Assembly (NCBI RefSeq): GCF_000439085.1
Contig: NZ_AUUA01000001.1
Location: 124,001 to 188,000, forward strand
From: Leminorella grimontii ATCC 33999 = DSM 5078
Lineage (GTDB): Bacteria; Pseudomonadota; Gammaproteobacteria; Enterobacterales; Enterobacteriaceae
DNA: 64,000 nt
Reading direction: 5' to 3'
The translations under genes and the position numbers were made by a program. The number at the start of each line of letters is the position of its first letter. The first letter of the stretch is position 1. The notes beneath the pieces are model-generated. The model saw only the letters and a list, made by a program, of their open reading frames with translations. It was not told the origin of the DNA and searched no databases. This document shows positions 54,733 to 64,000 of this stretch, one piece after another.

Positions 54733-57549
54733 ATGCAGAACGGTGCACTGAAGTCTTGGTTAGACTCCTCCTATCTTGCTGGTGCGAACCAGTCCTATAT
54801 AGAACAACTCTATGAAGACTATCTGACGGACCCTGACTCTATTGACGACAGCTGGCGCAAAATTTTTGACACTCTGCCCGCTGACGTTCTCGGCCCCGAG
54901 CAGTTTCACTCTACGACTCGCGACTATTTCCGTCGCTTAGCTAAAGACGCCAAGCGCTATACGTCCAGCGTCAGCGATCCGGAAAAAGACGCCAAGCAGG
55001 TAAGAGTCCTGCAGTTGATTAACGCCTTTCGTTTTCGCGGCCACCAAAACGCCAACCTCGATCCGATTAAGCTTCGCTATAAAGAGCCCGTTCAAGAGCT
55101 CGACCCCGCGTTTCACAATTTGACCGAAGAGGACATGCAGGAAACCTTCAACGTGGGTTCATACGCCATCGGCAAAGAGACCATGAAGCTGGCCGACCTG
55201 TATCAGGCGCTCAAGCAGACCTACTGCGATACCATCGGCGCTGAATATATGCACATCACCAATACCGAAGAAAAGCGCTGGATCCAACAGCGCCTTGAGT
55301 CGGTATCCGGTAAGGGCGATTTTAGCCTGGAAGAAAAGAAGCGCTTTTTGCAGGAGCTAACGGCGGCGGAAGGCCTGGAGCGCTATCTTGGCGCCAAATA
55401 TCCCGGCGCCAAGCGCTTCTCGCTGGAAGGCGGCGATGCGCTGATCCCGATGCTTAAAGAGATGGTCCGCCACGCCGCCCGCAGTGGCGCTAAAGAGGTC
55501 GTGCTCGGCATGGCCCACCGCGGCCGCCTCAACGTTTTGGTCAACCTGCTGGGTAAGCGCCCTGGCGATCTGTTTGACGAATTTGCCGGCATTCATAAAG
55601 AGCACCTCGGCACCGGCGACGTGAAGTACCACCAAGGCTTCTCCTCCGACTTTGAAACCGAGGGCAATCAGGTTCACCTGACGCTGGCGTTTAACCCTTC
55701 TCACCTGGAGATCGTCAGTCCCGTCGTTATCGGCTCCGTGCGCGCCCGCCGCGATCGTCTGGAAGCGGCTGGATTAGGCGAAAGCAACCGGGTGTTGCCG
55801 ATTACCATCCACGGCGACGCGGCGGTTATTGGCCAGGGCATCGTTCAGGAAACGCTGAACATGTCTCAGGTGCGCGCTTATGAAGTGGGCGGCACGGTGC
55901 GTATCGTCATTAACAACCAGATTGGCTTCACTACCTCTTATCCGCAGGACGTGCGTTCTACGGAGTACTGTACCGACATCGCCAAGATGATTCAGGCGCC
56001 GATTTTCCACGTCAACGCAGACGACCCGGAAGCGGTAGCCTTTATTACGCGCCTGGCTTTGGACTATCGCAATACCTTCAAGCGGGACGTGATGATCGAC
56101 CTGCTGTGCTATCGCCGTCACGGCCATAACGAGGCCGATGAGCCGAGCGCGACTCAGCCGATGATGTACACCAAAATCAAAAAGCATCCGACGCCGCGTA
56201 AAGTCTATGCCGATCGCCTGATTGAAGGGAAGGCGGCCTCTGCGGAAGAGGTTACCGAAATGGTGAACGTCTATCGCGATGCGCTGGATCGCGGCGACTG
56301 CGTGGTGGAAGAGTGGCGTCCGCTCAATACGCAGAACCTGTCGTGGGCGCCGTATCTGAACCACGAGTGGGATGAAGCCTATCCGAACGCGGTGGACATC
56401 AAGCGCCTTCAGGATTTAGCTCGTCGTATTACGCAGATCCCTGAAGGCATCGAGCTGCATCCTAGGGTGGCTAAGATTTATGACGACCGCGCGCTGATGG
56501 CGGAAGGCGAAAAGCCGTTTGACTGGGGCGCTGCGGAAAACCTGGCCTACGCGACGCTGGTGGATGAAAATACGCCGGTGCGCATTTCCGGCGAGGATTC
56601 CGGTCGGGGGACTTTCTTCCATCGCCACTCAGTGGTTCATAATCAGAAAGATGGTTCCTATTATATTCCTTTAGCCAACATCCATAGCGCTCAAAGTGGG
56701 TTCCAGGTTTGGGACTCCGTGCTGACGGAGGCGGGCGTATTAGCCTTTGAATACGGCTATGCGACGGCGGATCCGCGCACGCTAACCATCTGGGAAGCGC
56801 AGTTCGGCGACTTTGCCAACGGCGCTCAGGTGGTTATTGACCAGTTCATCAGCTCCGGCGAGCAGAAGTGGGGCCGGATGTGCGGTCTGGTTATGCTGCT
56901 GCCGCACGGCTACGAAGGCCAAGGGCCCGAGCACTCTTCGGCGCGCCTGGAGCGCTATCTCCAGCTGTGCGCGGAACAGAACATCCAGGTTTGCGTGCCT
57001 TCCACGCCGGCGCAGGTTTACCACATGCTGCGCCGTCAGGCGCTGCGGGGAATGCGTCGTCCGCTTATCGTCATGTCGCCTAAGTCGCTGCTGCGCCATC
57101 CGTCGGCGATTTCGACGCTGGACGAGCTGGCTAACGGAAGCTTCCTGCCGGCTATCGGTGAAGTTGACAATCTGAATGCGAAAAAAGTTAAACGCGTCGT
57201 TCTGTGTTCCGGTAAAGTCTACTATGACCTGCTGGAACAGCGCCGCGCCAACGGCCAGACCAACGTCGCTATTGTACGAATCGAACAGCTCTATCCTTTC
57301 CCGCAGCAGGCGGTTTTGAACGCGCTGCACGACTACGCTCACGTGAAGGATTTCGTCTGGTGTCAGGAAGAGCCGCAGAATCAGGGCGCCTGGTACTGCA
57401 GCCAGCACCATTTCCGCGAGGTGATGCCGAAGGGCGCCGTACTGAAGTATGCAGGTCGTCCGGCGTCCGCTTCACCGGCGGTAGGCTATACGTCGGTACA
57501 CCAGGAACAGCAAAAGCAATTAGTCGAAGACGCGCTTAACGTAAAATGA
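54733..57549 (+). CDS. sucA: 2-oxoglutarate dehydrogenase E1 component
   Basis: Thiamine-diphosphate-dependent decarboxylase of the 2-oxoglutarate dehydrogenase complex. 938 residues (E. coli 933). N-terminal E2-binding segment MQNGALKSWLDSSYLAGANQ; TPP/phosphate motifs GMAHRGRLNVLVN, GDAAVIGQGIVQET and HVNADDPEAV; C-terminal transketolase-like half with LLPHGYEGQGPEHSSARLE. 13 bp before sucB. Normally behind sdhB; here first gene of the operon. Confidence 0.97.
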   Translation: MQNGALKSWLDSSYLAGANQSYIEQLYEDYLTDPDSIDDSWRKIFDTLPADVLGPEQFHSTTRDYFRRLAKDAKRYTSSVSDPEKDAKQVRVLQLINAFRFRGHQNANLDPIKLRYKEPVQELDPAFHNLTEEDMQETFNVGSYAIGKETMKLADLYQALKQTYCDTIGAEYMHITNTEEKRWIQQRLESVSGKGDFSLEEKKRFLQELTAAEGLERYLGAKYPGAKRFSLEGGDALIPMLKEMVRHAARSGAKEVVLGMAHRGRLNVLVNLLGKRPGDLFDEFAGIHKEHLGTGDVKYHQGFSSDFETEGNQVHLTLAFNPSHLEIVSPVVIGSVRARRDRLEAAGLGESNRVLPITIHGDAAVIGQGIVQETLNMSQVRAYEVGGTVRIVINNQIGFTTSYPQDVRSTEYCTDIAKMIQAPIFHVNADDPEAVAFITRLALDYRNTFKRDVMIDLLCYRRHGHNEADEPSATQPMMYTKIKKHPTPRKVYADRLIEGKAASAEEVTEMVNVYRDALDRGDCVVEEWRPLNTQNLSWAPYLNHEWDEAYPNAVDIKRLQDLARRITQIPEGIELHPRVAKIYDDRALMAEGEKPFDWGAAENLAYATLVDENTPVRISGEDSGRGTFFHRHSVVHNQKDGSYYIPLANIHSAQSGFQVWDSVLTEAGVLAFEYGYATADPRTLTIWEAQFGDFANGAQVVIDQFISSGEQKWGRMCGLVMLLPHGYEGQGPEHSSARLERYLQLCAEQNIQVCVPSTPAQVYHMLRRQALRGMRRPLIVMSPKSLLRHPSAISTLDELANGSFLPAIGEVDNLNAKKVKRVVLCSGKVYYDLLEQRRANGQTNVAIVRIEQLYPFPQQAVLNALHDYAHVKDFVWCQEEPQNQGAWYCSQHHFREVMPKGAVLKYAGRPASASPAVGYTSVHQEQQKQLVEDALNVK

Positions 57550-57562
57550 ATAAGGACAAATA

Positions 57563-58798
57563 ATGAGTAGCATAGATATTCTCGTTCCGGACCTTCCTGA
57601 ATCTGTTGCTGATGCGACCGTCGCTACGTGGCACAAGAAACCAGGCGATAGCGTTGAGCGCGATGAAGTGTTGGTTGAAATTGAAACCGATAAAGTGGTG
57701 CTGGAAGTTCCCGCGCTGGAGGCTGGCGTTCTGGACGCCATTCTTGAAGACGAAGGCGCTACGGTAACCTCTCGCCAGCTGCTTGGGCGCCTGCGCCCGG
57801 CGGATATTACCGGTCATCAGATCACCGAAGCGCCGCAGGCCACCGAGTCTACGCCGGCGCAGCGCCAGACCGCCAGTCTGGAAGAGGGCAGCAACGACGC
57901 GCTCAGCCCGGCGGTGCGCCGCCTGATCGCCGAGCACGGCCTTGACCCGAACGCCATTAAGGGCACCGGCGTCGGCGGGCGCATCGTCCGAGAGGACGTC
58001 AATCAGCATCTGGCCCAGCAGGCGAACGCCAAGCCTGCCGCGGCTCCCGCGCCGGAGGCTAAAAAGCCTCAGGCCGCCGCCAGCGCGCCGCTTTCTCACC
58101 GCAGCGAAAAGCGCGTGCCGATGACGCGTCTGCGCAAGCGTATCGCTGAACGCCTGCTGGAAGCGAAAAACAACACGGCCATGCTCACGACCTTTAATGA
58201 AGTGAACATGAAGCCGGTGATGGATCTGCGCAAGCAGTACGGCGACGCGTTTGAAAAGCGCCACGGCGTGCGCCTGGGCTTCATGTCGTTCTACCTGAAG
58301 GCGGTGGTTGAAGCGCTTAAACGTTTCCCTGAAATCAACGCCTCTATCGATGGCGACGACGTGGTCTATCACAACTATTTTGATATCAGCATTGCGGTTT
58401 CTACGCCGCGCGGCCTGGTGACGCCGGTGTTGCGCGACGTCGACGCGCTGAGCATGGCGGATATCGAAAAAAATATTAAAGATCTCGCCGTGAAAGGGCG
58501 CGACGGTAAGCTGACCGTGGAAGATCTCAGCGGCGGTAACTTTACGATTACCAACGGTGGGGTGTTCGGTTCGCTGATGTCCACGCCGATTATTAACCCG
58601 CCGCAAAGCGCGATCCTGGGAATGCATGCCATCAAGGATCGCCCGATGGCGGTGGACGGACAGGTAGTGATTTTGCCGATGATGTATCTGGCGCTCTCTT
58701 ACGATCACCGTCTGATTGACGGTCGTGAATCGGTGAGCTTCCTGGTAGCGGTAAAAGACCTGCTGGAAGACCCTACGCGCCTGCTTTTGGACGTGTAG
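57563..58798 (+). CDS. sucB: dihydrolipoyl succinyltransferase (E2)
   Basis: 411 residues (E. coli 405). Lipoyl domain with lipoyl-Lys in [11 protein letters not shown] near residue 43, E1/E3-binding domain [17 protein letters not shown] near 113, Pro/Ala-rich linker, then the acyltransferase domain with catalytic His in [12 protein letters not shown] near 382. Core of the 2-oxoglutarate dehydrogenase complex. Confidence 0.97.
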   Translation: MSSIDILVPDLPESVADATVATWHKKPGDSVERDEVLVEIETDKVVLEVPALEAGVLDAILEDEGATVTSRQLLGRLRPADITGHQITEAPQATESTPAQRQTASLEEGSNDALSPAVRRLIAEHGLDPNAIKGTGVGGRIVREDVNQHLAQQANAKPAAAPAPEAKKPQAAASAPLSHRSEKRVPMTRLRKRIAERLLEAKNNTAMLTTFNEVNMKPVMDLRKQYGDAFEKRHGVRLGFMSFYLKAVVEALKRFPEINASIDGDDVVYHNYFDISIAVSTPRGLVTPVLRDVDALSMADIEKNIKDLAVKGRDGKLTVEDLSGGNFTITNGGVFGSLMSTPIINPPQSAILGMHAIKDRPMAVDGQVVILPMMYLALSYDHRLIDGRESVSFLVAVKDLLEDPTRLLLDV

Positions 58799-59012
58799 CG
58801 CTCTGACTCTAAACGTCAGGCAACGGACATAGCCGCCGCTGGCGGCGGCTATGTGGCAACGCTGAGATATACGATAGGAAACGTTTCCTCCCCGGGAATG
58901 AGAGTACCTATCATAATGAGTGTGTTTTTGCATCGGCCGTCAGTCTGGATGGAACGACGGCCCGAACGCCGAAATACGTTGTTCTTTAATCACACCGACT
59001 TGGAAAGAACAC

Positions 59013-60185
59013 ATGAACCTACATGAATATCAGGCAAAACAGCTTTTTGCTCGGTATGGGCTACCGGTGCCTGCCGGATATGCCTGCAAAAACGCTCAAG
59101 AAGCGCTTGAGGCGGCCGAAAAGCTCGGCGCAGCGCCTTGGGTTTTAAAATGTCAGGTCCACGCGGGCGGACGCGGTAAGTCCGGCGGCGTAATGTTGGC
59201 GAAAAGCCAGGAAGACATACTCGGCTTTACTCAACGTTGGTTCGGCCAGCGCTTGGCGACCTACCAAACCGTGCCGGAAGGCCTGCCTGTAGAACAAATC
59301 CTCGTTGAGGCGGCAACCGATATCGGACAGGAGCTTTATCTGGGCGCCGTTGTCGATCGCGCTTCTCGTCGGGTCGTATTTATGGCTTCGACGGAGGGCG
59401 GGGTAGAAATTGAGAAAGTCGCTCACGAAACCCCGCACCTTATTCATAAGGTCGCCCTCGATCCGCTGGTAGGGCCGATGCCGTATCAGGGGCGCGAGCT
59501 GGCGTTCAAGCTGGGCCTGAGCGGCAAGCAAATTAATCAGTTCAGCCAGATTTTCGTCTCGCTGGGCAAGCTATTCCTGGAGTGCGACCTTTCGCTGGTG
59601 GAGATAAACCCGCTGGTCGTTACCAAATCGGGCGATCTCATCTGCCTGGACGGCAAGCTGAATATTGACGCTAACGCGCTGTATCGCCAGCCGGAGCTTC
59701 GGGCGATGCACGATCCTTCCCAAGAAGACGCCCGAGAAGAGCACGCTGCCCAGTGGGAGCTTAACTATGTCGCGCTGGACGGCAACATCGGCTGTATGGT
59801 GAACGGCGCGGGGCTGGCGATGGGAACGATGGACATCGTTAAGCTGCACGGCGGCTCTCCGGCCAACTTCCTTGACGTTGGCGGCGGCGCAACCAAAGAG
59901 CGCGTGAGCGAAGCGTTTAAAATCATTCTTTCCGATGAAAAGGTCAAAGCGGTGCTGGTCAACATTTTTGGCGGCATCGTGCGCTGCGACCTGATTGCAG
60001 ACGGCATCATCAGCGCGGTTGAGGATGTGGGTGTTACGGTTCCGGTCATCGTTCGGCTGGAAGGGAATAACGCGGAGCTTGGCGTCAAGACGCTAAGCGA
60101 GAGCGGCCTGAATATCGTCGGCGCGTCAAGCCTGACCGATGCGGCCCAACGTGCGGTGGCGCTTGCCGCCGGGGAGAGAAGCTAA
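59013..60185 (+). CDS. sucC: succinyl-CoA synthetase beta subunit
   Basis: 390 residues from ATG 59013 ([16 protein letters not shown]); the frame extends 31 codons upstream but the conserved start is here (E. coli 388). ATP-grasp domain with [15 protein letters not shown], then the CoA-ligase part with [10 protein letters not shown]. Stop and the sucD start overlap by one base (TAATG). 214-bp gap after sucB, with no T-rich terminator seen. Confidence 0.97.
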   Translation: MNLHEYQAKQLFARYGLPVPAGYACKNAQEALEAAEKLGAAPWVLKCQVHAGGRGKSGGVMLAKSQEDILGFTQRWFGQRLATYQTVPEGLPVEQILVEAATDIGQELYLGAVVDRASRRVVFMASTEGGVEIEKVAHETPHLIHKVALDPLVGPMPYQGRELAFKLGLSGKQINQFSQIFVSLGKLFLECDLSLVEINPLVVTKSGDLICLDGKLNIDANALYRQPELRAMHDPSQEDAREEHAAQWELNYVALDGNIGCMVNGAGLAMGTMDIVKLHGGSPANFLDVGGGATKERVSEAFKIILSDEKVKAVLVNIFGGIVRCDLIADGIISAVEDVGVTVPVIVRLEGNNAELGVKTLSESGLNIVGASSLTDAAQRAVALAAGERS

Positions 60186-61096
60186 TGTCCATTCTGATAG
60201 ATAAAGATACCAAGGTCATTTGCCAGGGCTTTACCGGCAGCCAGGGTACGTTTCACTCAGAGCAGGCGCTGGAGTACGGCACAAAGATGGTTGGCGGCGT
60301 CACGCCCGGTAAGGGCGGTACGGAGCACTTAGGGCTACCGGTGTTCAATACCGTGCGCGAAGCCGTTGAGGCTACCGGCGCGACGGCTTCGGTTATCTAC
60401 GTCCCCGCGCCGTTTTGCAAAGACTCCATCATTGAGGCCGCCGATGCGGGCATCAAGCTGATTATTTGCATTACCGAAGGCATCCCGGTGCTGGACATGC
60501 TGACGGTTAAGGTAAAGCTTGACCAAATGGGCGTGCGGATGATCGGGCCGAACTGCCCGGGCGTGATAACGCCGGGCGCCTGTAAGATCGGCATCATGCC
60601 GGGGAATATTCATAAGCCCGGCAACGTCGGCATTGTTTCCCGCTCAGGGACGCTGACCTATGAGGCCGTCAAGCAAACCACCGACGCGGGCCTGGGACAG
60701 TCCACCTGCGTGGGTATCGGTGGCGATCCTATCGCCGGTTCCAGCTTTATCGACATCCTTAAGCTGTTTGAGCAGGACCCGCAAACAGAAGCCATCGTGA
60801 TGATTGGCGAGATTGGCGGCTCTGCTGAAGAAGAGGCGGCCCACTACATCAAGCACCACGTCACGAAGCCCGTGGTTGGCTACATTGCCGGCGTTACGGC
60901 GCCGAAGGGTAAGCGCATGGGGCATGCGGGCGCGATTATCGCAGGCGGGAAGGGGACGGCGGACGAGAAGTTCGCCGCGCTGGAAGCCGCCGGCGTTTAC
61001 ACCGTGCGCAGCCTGGCCGATATCGGCGACGCGGTGAAAAAGGCGCTGGCGGGGAAATCCTGTGGCGCTAAGAGGGCTTCGGCCGACGTCAACTAA
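60185..61096 (+). CDS. sucD: succinyl-CoA synthetase alpha subunit
   Basis: Forms succinate, CoA and ATP from succinyl-CoA with SucC. 303 residues, about 14 longer than E. coli (289). CoA-binding Rossmann part [13 protein letters not shown], then phospho-His in [18 protein letters not shown] near residue 245. The extra length is a C-terminal tail [14 protein letters not shown] beyond the usual end. Confidence 0.97.
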   Translation: MSILIDKDTKVICQGFTGSQGTFHSEQALEYGTKMVGGVTPGKGGTEHLGLPVFNTVREAVEATGATASVIYVPAPFCKDSIIEAADAGIKLIICITEGIPVLDMLTVKVKLDQMGVRMIGPNCPGVITPGACKIGIMPGNIHKPGNVGIVSRSGTLTYEAVKQTTDAGLGQSTCVGIGGDPIAGSSFIDILKLFEQDPQTEAIVMIGEIGGSAEEEAAHYIKHHVTKPVVGYIAGVTAPKGKRMGHAGAIIAGGKGTADEKFAALEAAGVYTVRSLADIGDAVKKALAGKSCGAKRASADVN

Positions 61097-61139
61097 TGAA
61101 GCTTAATCCGCCTTTGCGATAGCCATTGGCGGTTATTTC

Positions 61140-61186
61140 TTCGGGCGCGTTCGTCACGCTGTGACGTATGCGCCCGAACTTTTTTC
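61140..61186 (+). terminator. sucABCD terminator
   Basis: Interrupted hairpin TTCGGGCG...CGTCAC / GTGACG...CGCCCGAA followed by CTTTTTTC; 44 bp after the sucD stop. Confidence 0.88.
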
Positions 61187-61427
61187 AGCGTTCATTGATA
61201 TTAAACTTATTATTGTGGGTATTTTATCTAACGCCTTTAGCTCATTCTATTTCTGACTAAATTACTCAACTATTTTCTACTTTATTCCCATCCGGATTGC
61301 TTCGTTTAAAAAACAAACAACTTATTGAATGTGATGTAAACCGCAGCGGCCTGATGCGAGGAGAGGCTGTATTCAACGGCCTGAGCCTGCTTTTCGTCTC
61401 AGCATTCTCTATTTTTCTCTTTTTCCA

Positions 61428-61452
61428 GTTAATAAACATAATTAAATGTTAA
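61428..61452. promoter_or_regulatory. candidate ArcA-P binding repeats
   Basis: GTTAATAAAC and AATTAAATGTTAA form direct repeats of the GTTAA element, the second close to the ArcA consensus GTTAATTAAATGTTAA. Expected for cydAB, which ArcA activates when oxygen is low. Confidence 0.5.
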
Positions 61453-61929
61453 ATAATTGTATTTATTTTTATGAATTAATTGTTTCAATTGAAGTAAAGA
61501 GAGTTATATTTGCTGAGGATGAGTTAAAATAGCAGTTTAAGAGAATTGAAAATTCCTTAATTTATGGTGTAATTGGCTGAAATTGTTTTACATCAATTTT
61601 GATTCTTTTATGCGATATACCAATTTTGATTTGAGTTCACAATTCTGATTTTTATATAAAATACCTATTTATTGTAGGGGATTAGAAGCGTAATATTCAA
61701 TGTGTGGTATTCGGATACGGGCGGCTTGCGCCGCTTGTTCTGTGTGGGAAGCAACGTTTGGCGCATGGCGTATACTAAAAGAGAGTTAATGCGGCAAACT
61801 TTGCTTGTAGCTGATAGAAAAAGAATTTTAAGGCATTCACCATTGGTGAGTAATTGGGGGTAAAGCGAACGGCGCGTTAAGTGGCTATCAAAGCGCGTCC
61901 GGGGTCTTCCTGAGGAGCAAGGAGTCAAG

Positions 61930-63501
61930 ATGTTTGATATCGTCGAACTATCACGATTACAGTTTGCCCTGACGGCAATGTACCACTTCCTGTTTGTTCC
62001 GCTAACGCTGGGTATGGCGTTTTTGCTGGCAGTCATGGAGTCGGTGTATGTGCTGACGGGTAAGCAAATCTATAAAGATATGACCAGGTTCTGGGGCAAG
62101 TTATTCGGTATTAACTTTGCGCTGGGCGTGGCCACCGGCTTAACCATGGAATTCCAGTTTGGCACCAACTGGTCTTACTACTCCCACTACGTGGGAGATA
62201 TTTTTGGCGCCCCGCTCGCCATTGAAGGCCTGATGGCGTTCTTCCTGGAGTCTACGCTGGTCGGCCTGTTCTTCTTCGGATGGGATCGTTTAAGCAAGGT
62301 TCAGCACCTGGCGGTGACCTGGTTCGTGGCGTTGGGTTCCAACCTGTCCGCGCTGTGGATCCTTGTGGCCAACGGCTGGATGCAAAACCCGGTCGCCTCG
62401 GAGTTCAATTTTGAAACCATGCGTATGGAAATGGTCAGCTTCGCCGAACTGGTGCTTAACCCGGTTGCGCAGGTGAAGTTTGTTCATACCGTCTCTGCTG
62501 GTTATGTAACGGGCTCCATGTTCATTTTGGGCGTCAGCGCGTTCTATCTGCTGAAAAAGCGCGATTTGCCTTTCGCCAAGCGTTCGTTTGCTATCGCAGC
62601 CTGCTTTGGCCTTGCGGCCACGCTGTCCGTTATCCTGTTAGGGGATGAGTCCGGTCGCGAACTGGGCGACGTGCAGCGCGTGAAGCTGGCGGCCATTGAA
62701 GCCGAGTGGGATACGCAGCAGGCGCCCGCCAACTTCAACCTGATCAGTATTCCCGATCAGAAAGCAATGACGAACCACTACTCGATCGAAATCCCTTATG
62801 CTCTCGGCATCATCGCGACTCGCTCTCTGGATACCGAAATTACCGGTATTAAAGATCTGTTGGTAGAGAACGAGCAGCGCGTTCGTAACGGCATAACCGC
62901 CTACCAGATGTTGGAGAAGCTGCGTTCCGGCAATACCGACCCGACGGTGCGCAGCGCGTTTGAGCAGAGTAAGAAAGATCTGGGCTACGGCATCCTGTTG
63001 AGCACGCATGCCAAAGACATGAATAACGCGACGGAAGATGAAATCAAGGCGGCCGCTCAGAGCACTATTCCTGAAGTCGCTCCGCTGTATTACTCTTTCC
63101 GTCTGATGGTAGGCTGCGGCTTCCTGATGCTTATCATTGTTCTGTTCTCGGTCTACCACGTGCTGAAAAACCGCATCGGCGAGAAGCCTTGGCTGCTACG
63201 TCTGGCGATGTATGGTATTCCGCTGCCGTGGATTGCCTGTGAAGCAGGGTGGTTTGTCGCCGAATACGGTCGTCAACCTTGGGCCATTGCGGACGTTCTG
63301 CCCATCGGCGCAGCGACGTCAGCGTTGACCACCGGCGACCTCTGGTTCTCAATCATCCTGATTTGCGGACTGTATACGCTGTTCTTAATCGCTGAAATGT
63401 ATCTGATGTTTAAATATGCGCGTTTGGGGCCGAGCAGCCTGAAAACCGGACGCTACCATTTTGAACAGAGCAGCGCGGCATTAGCGCAAGACGCACGGTA
63501 A
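61930..63501 (+). CDS. cydA: cytochrome bd-I ubiquinol oxidase subunit I
   Basis: 523 residues (E. coli 522). Heme ligands visible: His19 in [10 protein letters not shown] (b595), His186 in [12 protein letters not shown] (b558) and Met near 393 in [11 protein letters not shown]-loop lies between about residues 250 and 380. High-affinity quinol oxidase used in low oxygen. Strong RBS GGAGT before ATG. Confidence 0.97.
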   Translation: MFDIVELSRLQFALTAMYHFLFVPLTLGMAFLLAVMESVYVLTGKQIYKDMTRFWGKLFGINFALGVATGLTMEFQFGTNWSYYSHYVGDIFGAPLAIEGLMAFFLESTLVGLFFFGWDRLSKVQHLAVTWFVALGSNLSALWILVANGWMQNPVASEFNFETMRMEMVSFAELVLNPVAQVKFVHTVSAGYVTGSMFILGVSAFYLLKKRDLPFAKRSFAIAACFGLAATLSVILLGDESGRELGDVQRVKLAAIEAEWDTQQAPANFNLISIPDQKAMTNHYSIEIPYALGIIATRSLDTEITGIKDLLVENEQRVRNGITAYQMLEKLRSGNTDPTVRSAFEQSKKDLGYGILLSTHAKDMNNATEDEIKAAAQSTIPEVAPLYYSFRLMVGCGFLMLIIVLFSVYHVLKNRIGEKPWLLRLAMYGIPLPWIACEAGWFVAEYGRQPWAIADVLPIGAATSALTTGDLWFSIILICGLYTLFLIAEMYLMFKYARLGPSSLKTGRYHFEQSSAALAQDAR

Positions 63502-63515
63502 ACAGGAGTCCAGTC

Positions 63516-64000
63516 ATGTTAGATTACGATACACTACGATTTATCTGGTGGCTGCTGGTCGGCGTGCTGCTGGTTGGCTTTGCCATTACTGACGGTTTTG
63601 ATATGGGCGTGGGTATTCTGGTTCCTATCATCGGTAAAACCAATACCGAGCGCCGCATCATGATCAACAGCATTGCGCCGCACTGGGACGGAAACCAGGT
63701 ATGGCTCATCACCGCCGGCGGCGCGCTGTTTGCCGCCTGGCCACAGGCGTATGCGGCCGCGTTCTCCGGCTTCTACGTTGCGATGATTCTGGTGCTGGCG
63801 TCATTGTTCTTCCGCCCGGTAGGCTTTGACTATCGCGGAAAGATCGACGATTCGCGCTGGCGCACCCTATGGGATTACGGCATTTTCCTCGGCAGCTTCG
63901 TTCCTGCGCTGGTTTTCGGCGTGGCGTTCGGCAACTTGCTGCAGGGCGTGCCGTTCACCATGAACAGCATGTCGCACTTGAGCTATGAAGGTAACTTCTT
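63516..64000 (+). CDS. cydB: cytochrome bd-I ubiquinol oxidase subunit II (N-terminal part, cut by window edge)
   Basis: Opens [19 protein letters not shown] 14 bp after cydA and remains open to the window end (161 codons of about 379). Conserved CydB blocks [23 protein letters not shown] and [10 protein letters not shown] are present. Confidence 0.96.
   Translation, partial: MLDYDTLRFIWWLLVGVLLVGFAITDGFDMGVGILVPIIGKTNTERRIMINSIAPHWDGNQVWLITAGGALFAAWPQAYAAAFSGFYVAMILVLASLFFRPVGFDYRGKIDDSRWRTLWDYGIFLGSFVPALVFGVAFGNLLQGVPFTMNSMSHLSYEGNF

Larger units (their letters stand above)
61097..61929. promoter_or_regulatory. 833-bp sucD-cydA spacer with cyd control region
   Basis: No gene. Starts with the sucABCD terminator (61140-61186), then about 500 bp of AT-rich DNA including ArcA-like repeats (61428-61452), an ATCAATTTTGAT inverted repeat near 61594, and a TATACT -10-like element at 61771-61776. 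The E. coli mngRAB genes are absent. E. coli cydAB is controlled by ArcA and FNR from a similarly long region. Confidence 0.65.

Noticed and set aside
57536-58933. 465-codon minus-strand frame opposite sucB
   Set aside because: Covers the clearly real sucB; its His/Arg-rich product has no recognisable domain.

Overview
The window is a stretch of enterobacterial chromosome (order Enterobacterales). The backbone follows the E. coli minute 15-17 order: miaB, ubiF, the met-leu-gln tRNA cluster, asnB, nagCAB/nagE, glnS, fur, fldA, ybfE, ybfF, seqA, pgm, ybgI, nei, gltA, sucABCD, cydAB. Backbone genes are GC-rich and nearly the same length as their E. coli counterparts. A PhsABC thiosulfate reductase, the usual basis of H2S production in enterics, and several local gene losses would fit an H2S-forming genus outside Escherichia/Salmonella, such as the Budviciaceae (Leminorella-like). 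That placement is a guess from gene content, not a measurement.

Layout. 1-3310: 5' half of miaB, divergent ubiF, then seven tRNA genes on the minus strand, arranged as two Met-Leu-Gln modules (the upstream one with an extra Gln), each with its own near-identical sigma70 promoter. 3311-10810: asnB and the GlcNAc regulon (nagBAC divergent from nagE, with CRP and NagC-like sites between). 10948-21830: glnS, fur, a cstA-ybdD-yjiA pyruvate/peptide-uptake block sitting between fur and fldA, then fldA-ybfE-ybfF, seqA and pgm. 21830-33765: AT-rich leader and a giant 3852-residue autotransporter with about 365-residue tandem repeats. 33766-36617: a small EamA protein, two overlapping unknown ORFs, ybgI and nei.

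36618-47346 is an AT-richer accessory region with no visible integrase. It holds an unknown gene plus a gene broken by an in-frame stop (immunity-like in appearance), a 12-helix membrane protein preceded by a coupled 38-codon ORF, a dmsABCD-like molybdoenzyme operon, and a trio made of an XRE-cupin regulator, a free-standing B3/B4 (PheRS editing-type) protein and a DapA-like lyase. The membrane-protein gene and the dmsA-like gene share the palindrome GTCATTATAATGAC upstream, suggesting one dedicated regulon. 47347-50960 is phsABC with backbone-like composition. A TetR-DUF operon with three 14-bp-spaced operators follows.

52693-64000: gltA, sucABCD, cydA and the start of cydB. The sdhCDAB genes normally found between gltA and sucA are absent; a CRP-type site and promoter lie directly in front of sucA. 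Together the window joins central carbon metabolism (citrate synthase, 2-oxoglutarate dehydrogenase, succinyl-CoA synthetase), microaerobic respiration (cytochrome bd) and two anaerobic molybdoenzyme respirations. The most novel-looking parts are the dms island with its operator set and unknown membrane protein, the XRE/B3-B4/DapA trio, and the repeat-expanded autotransporter.
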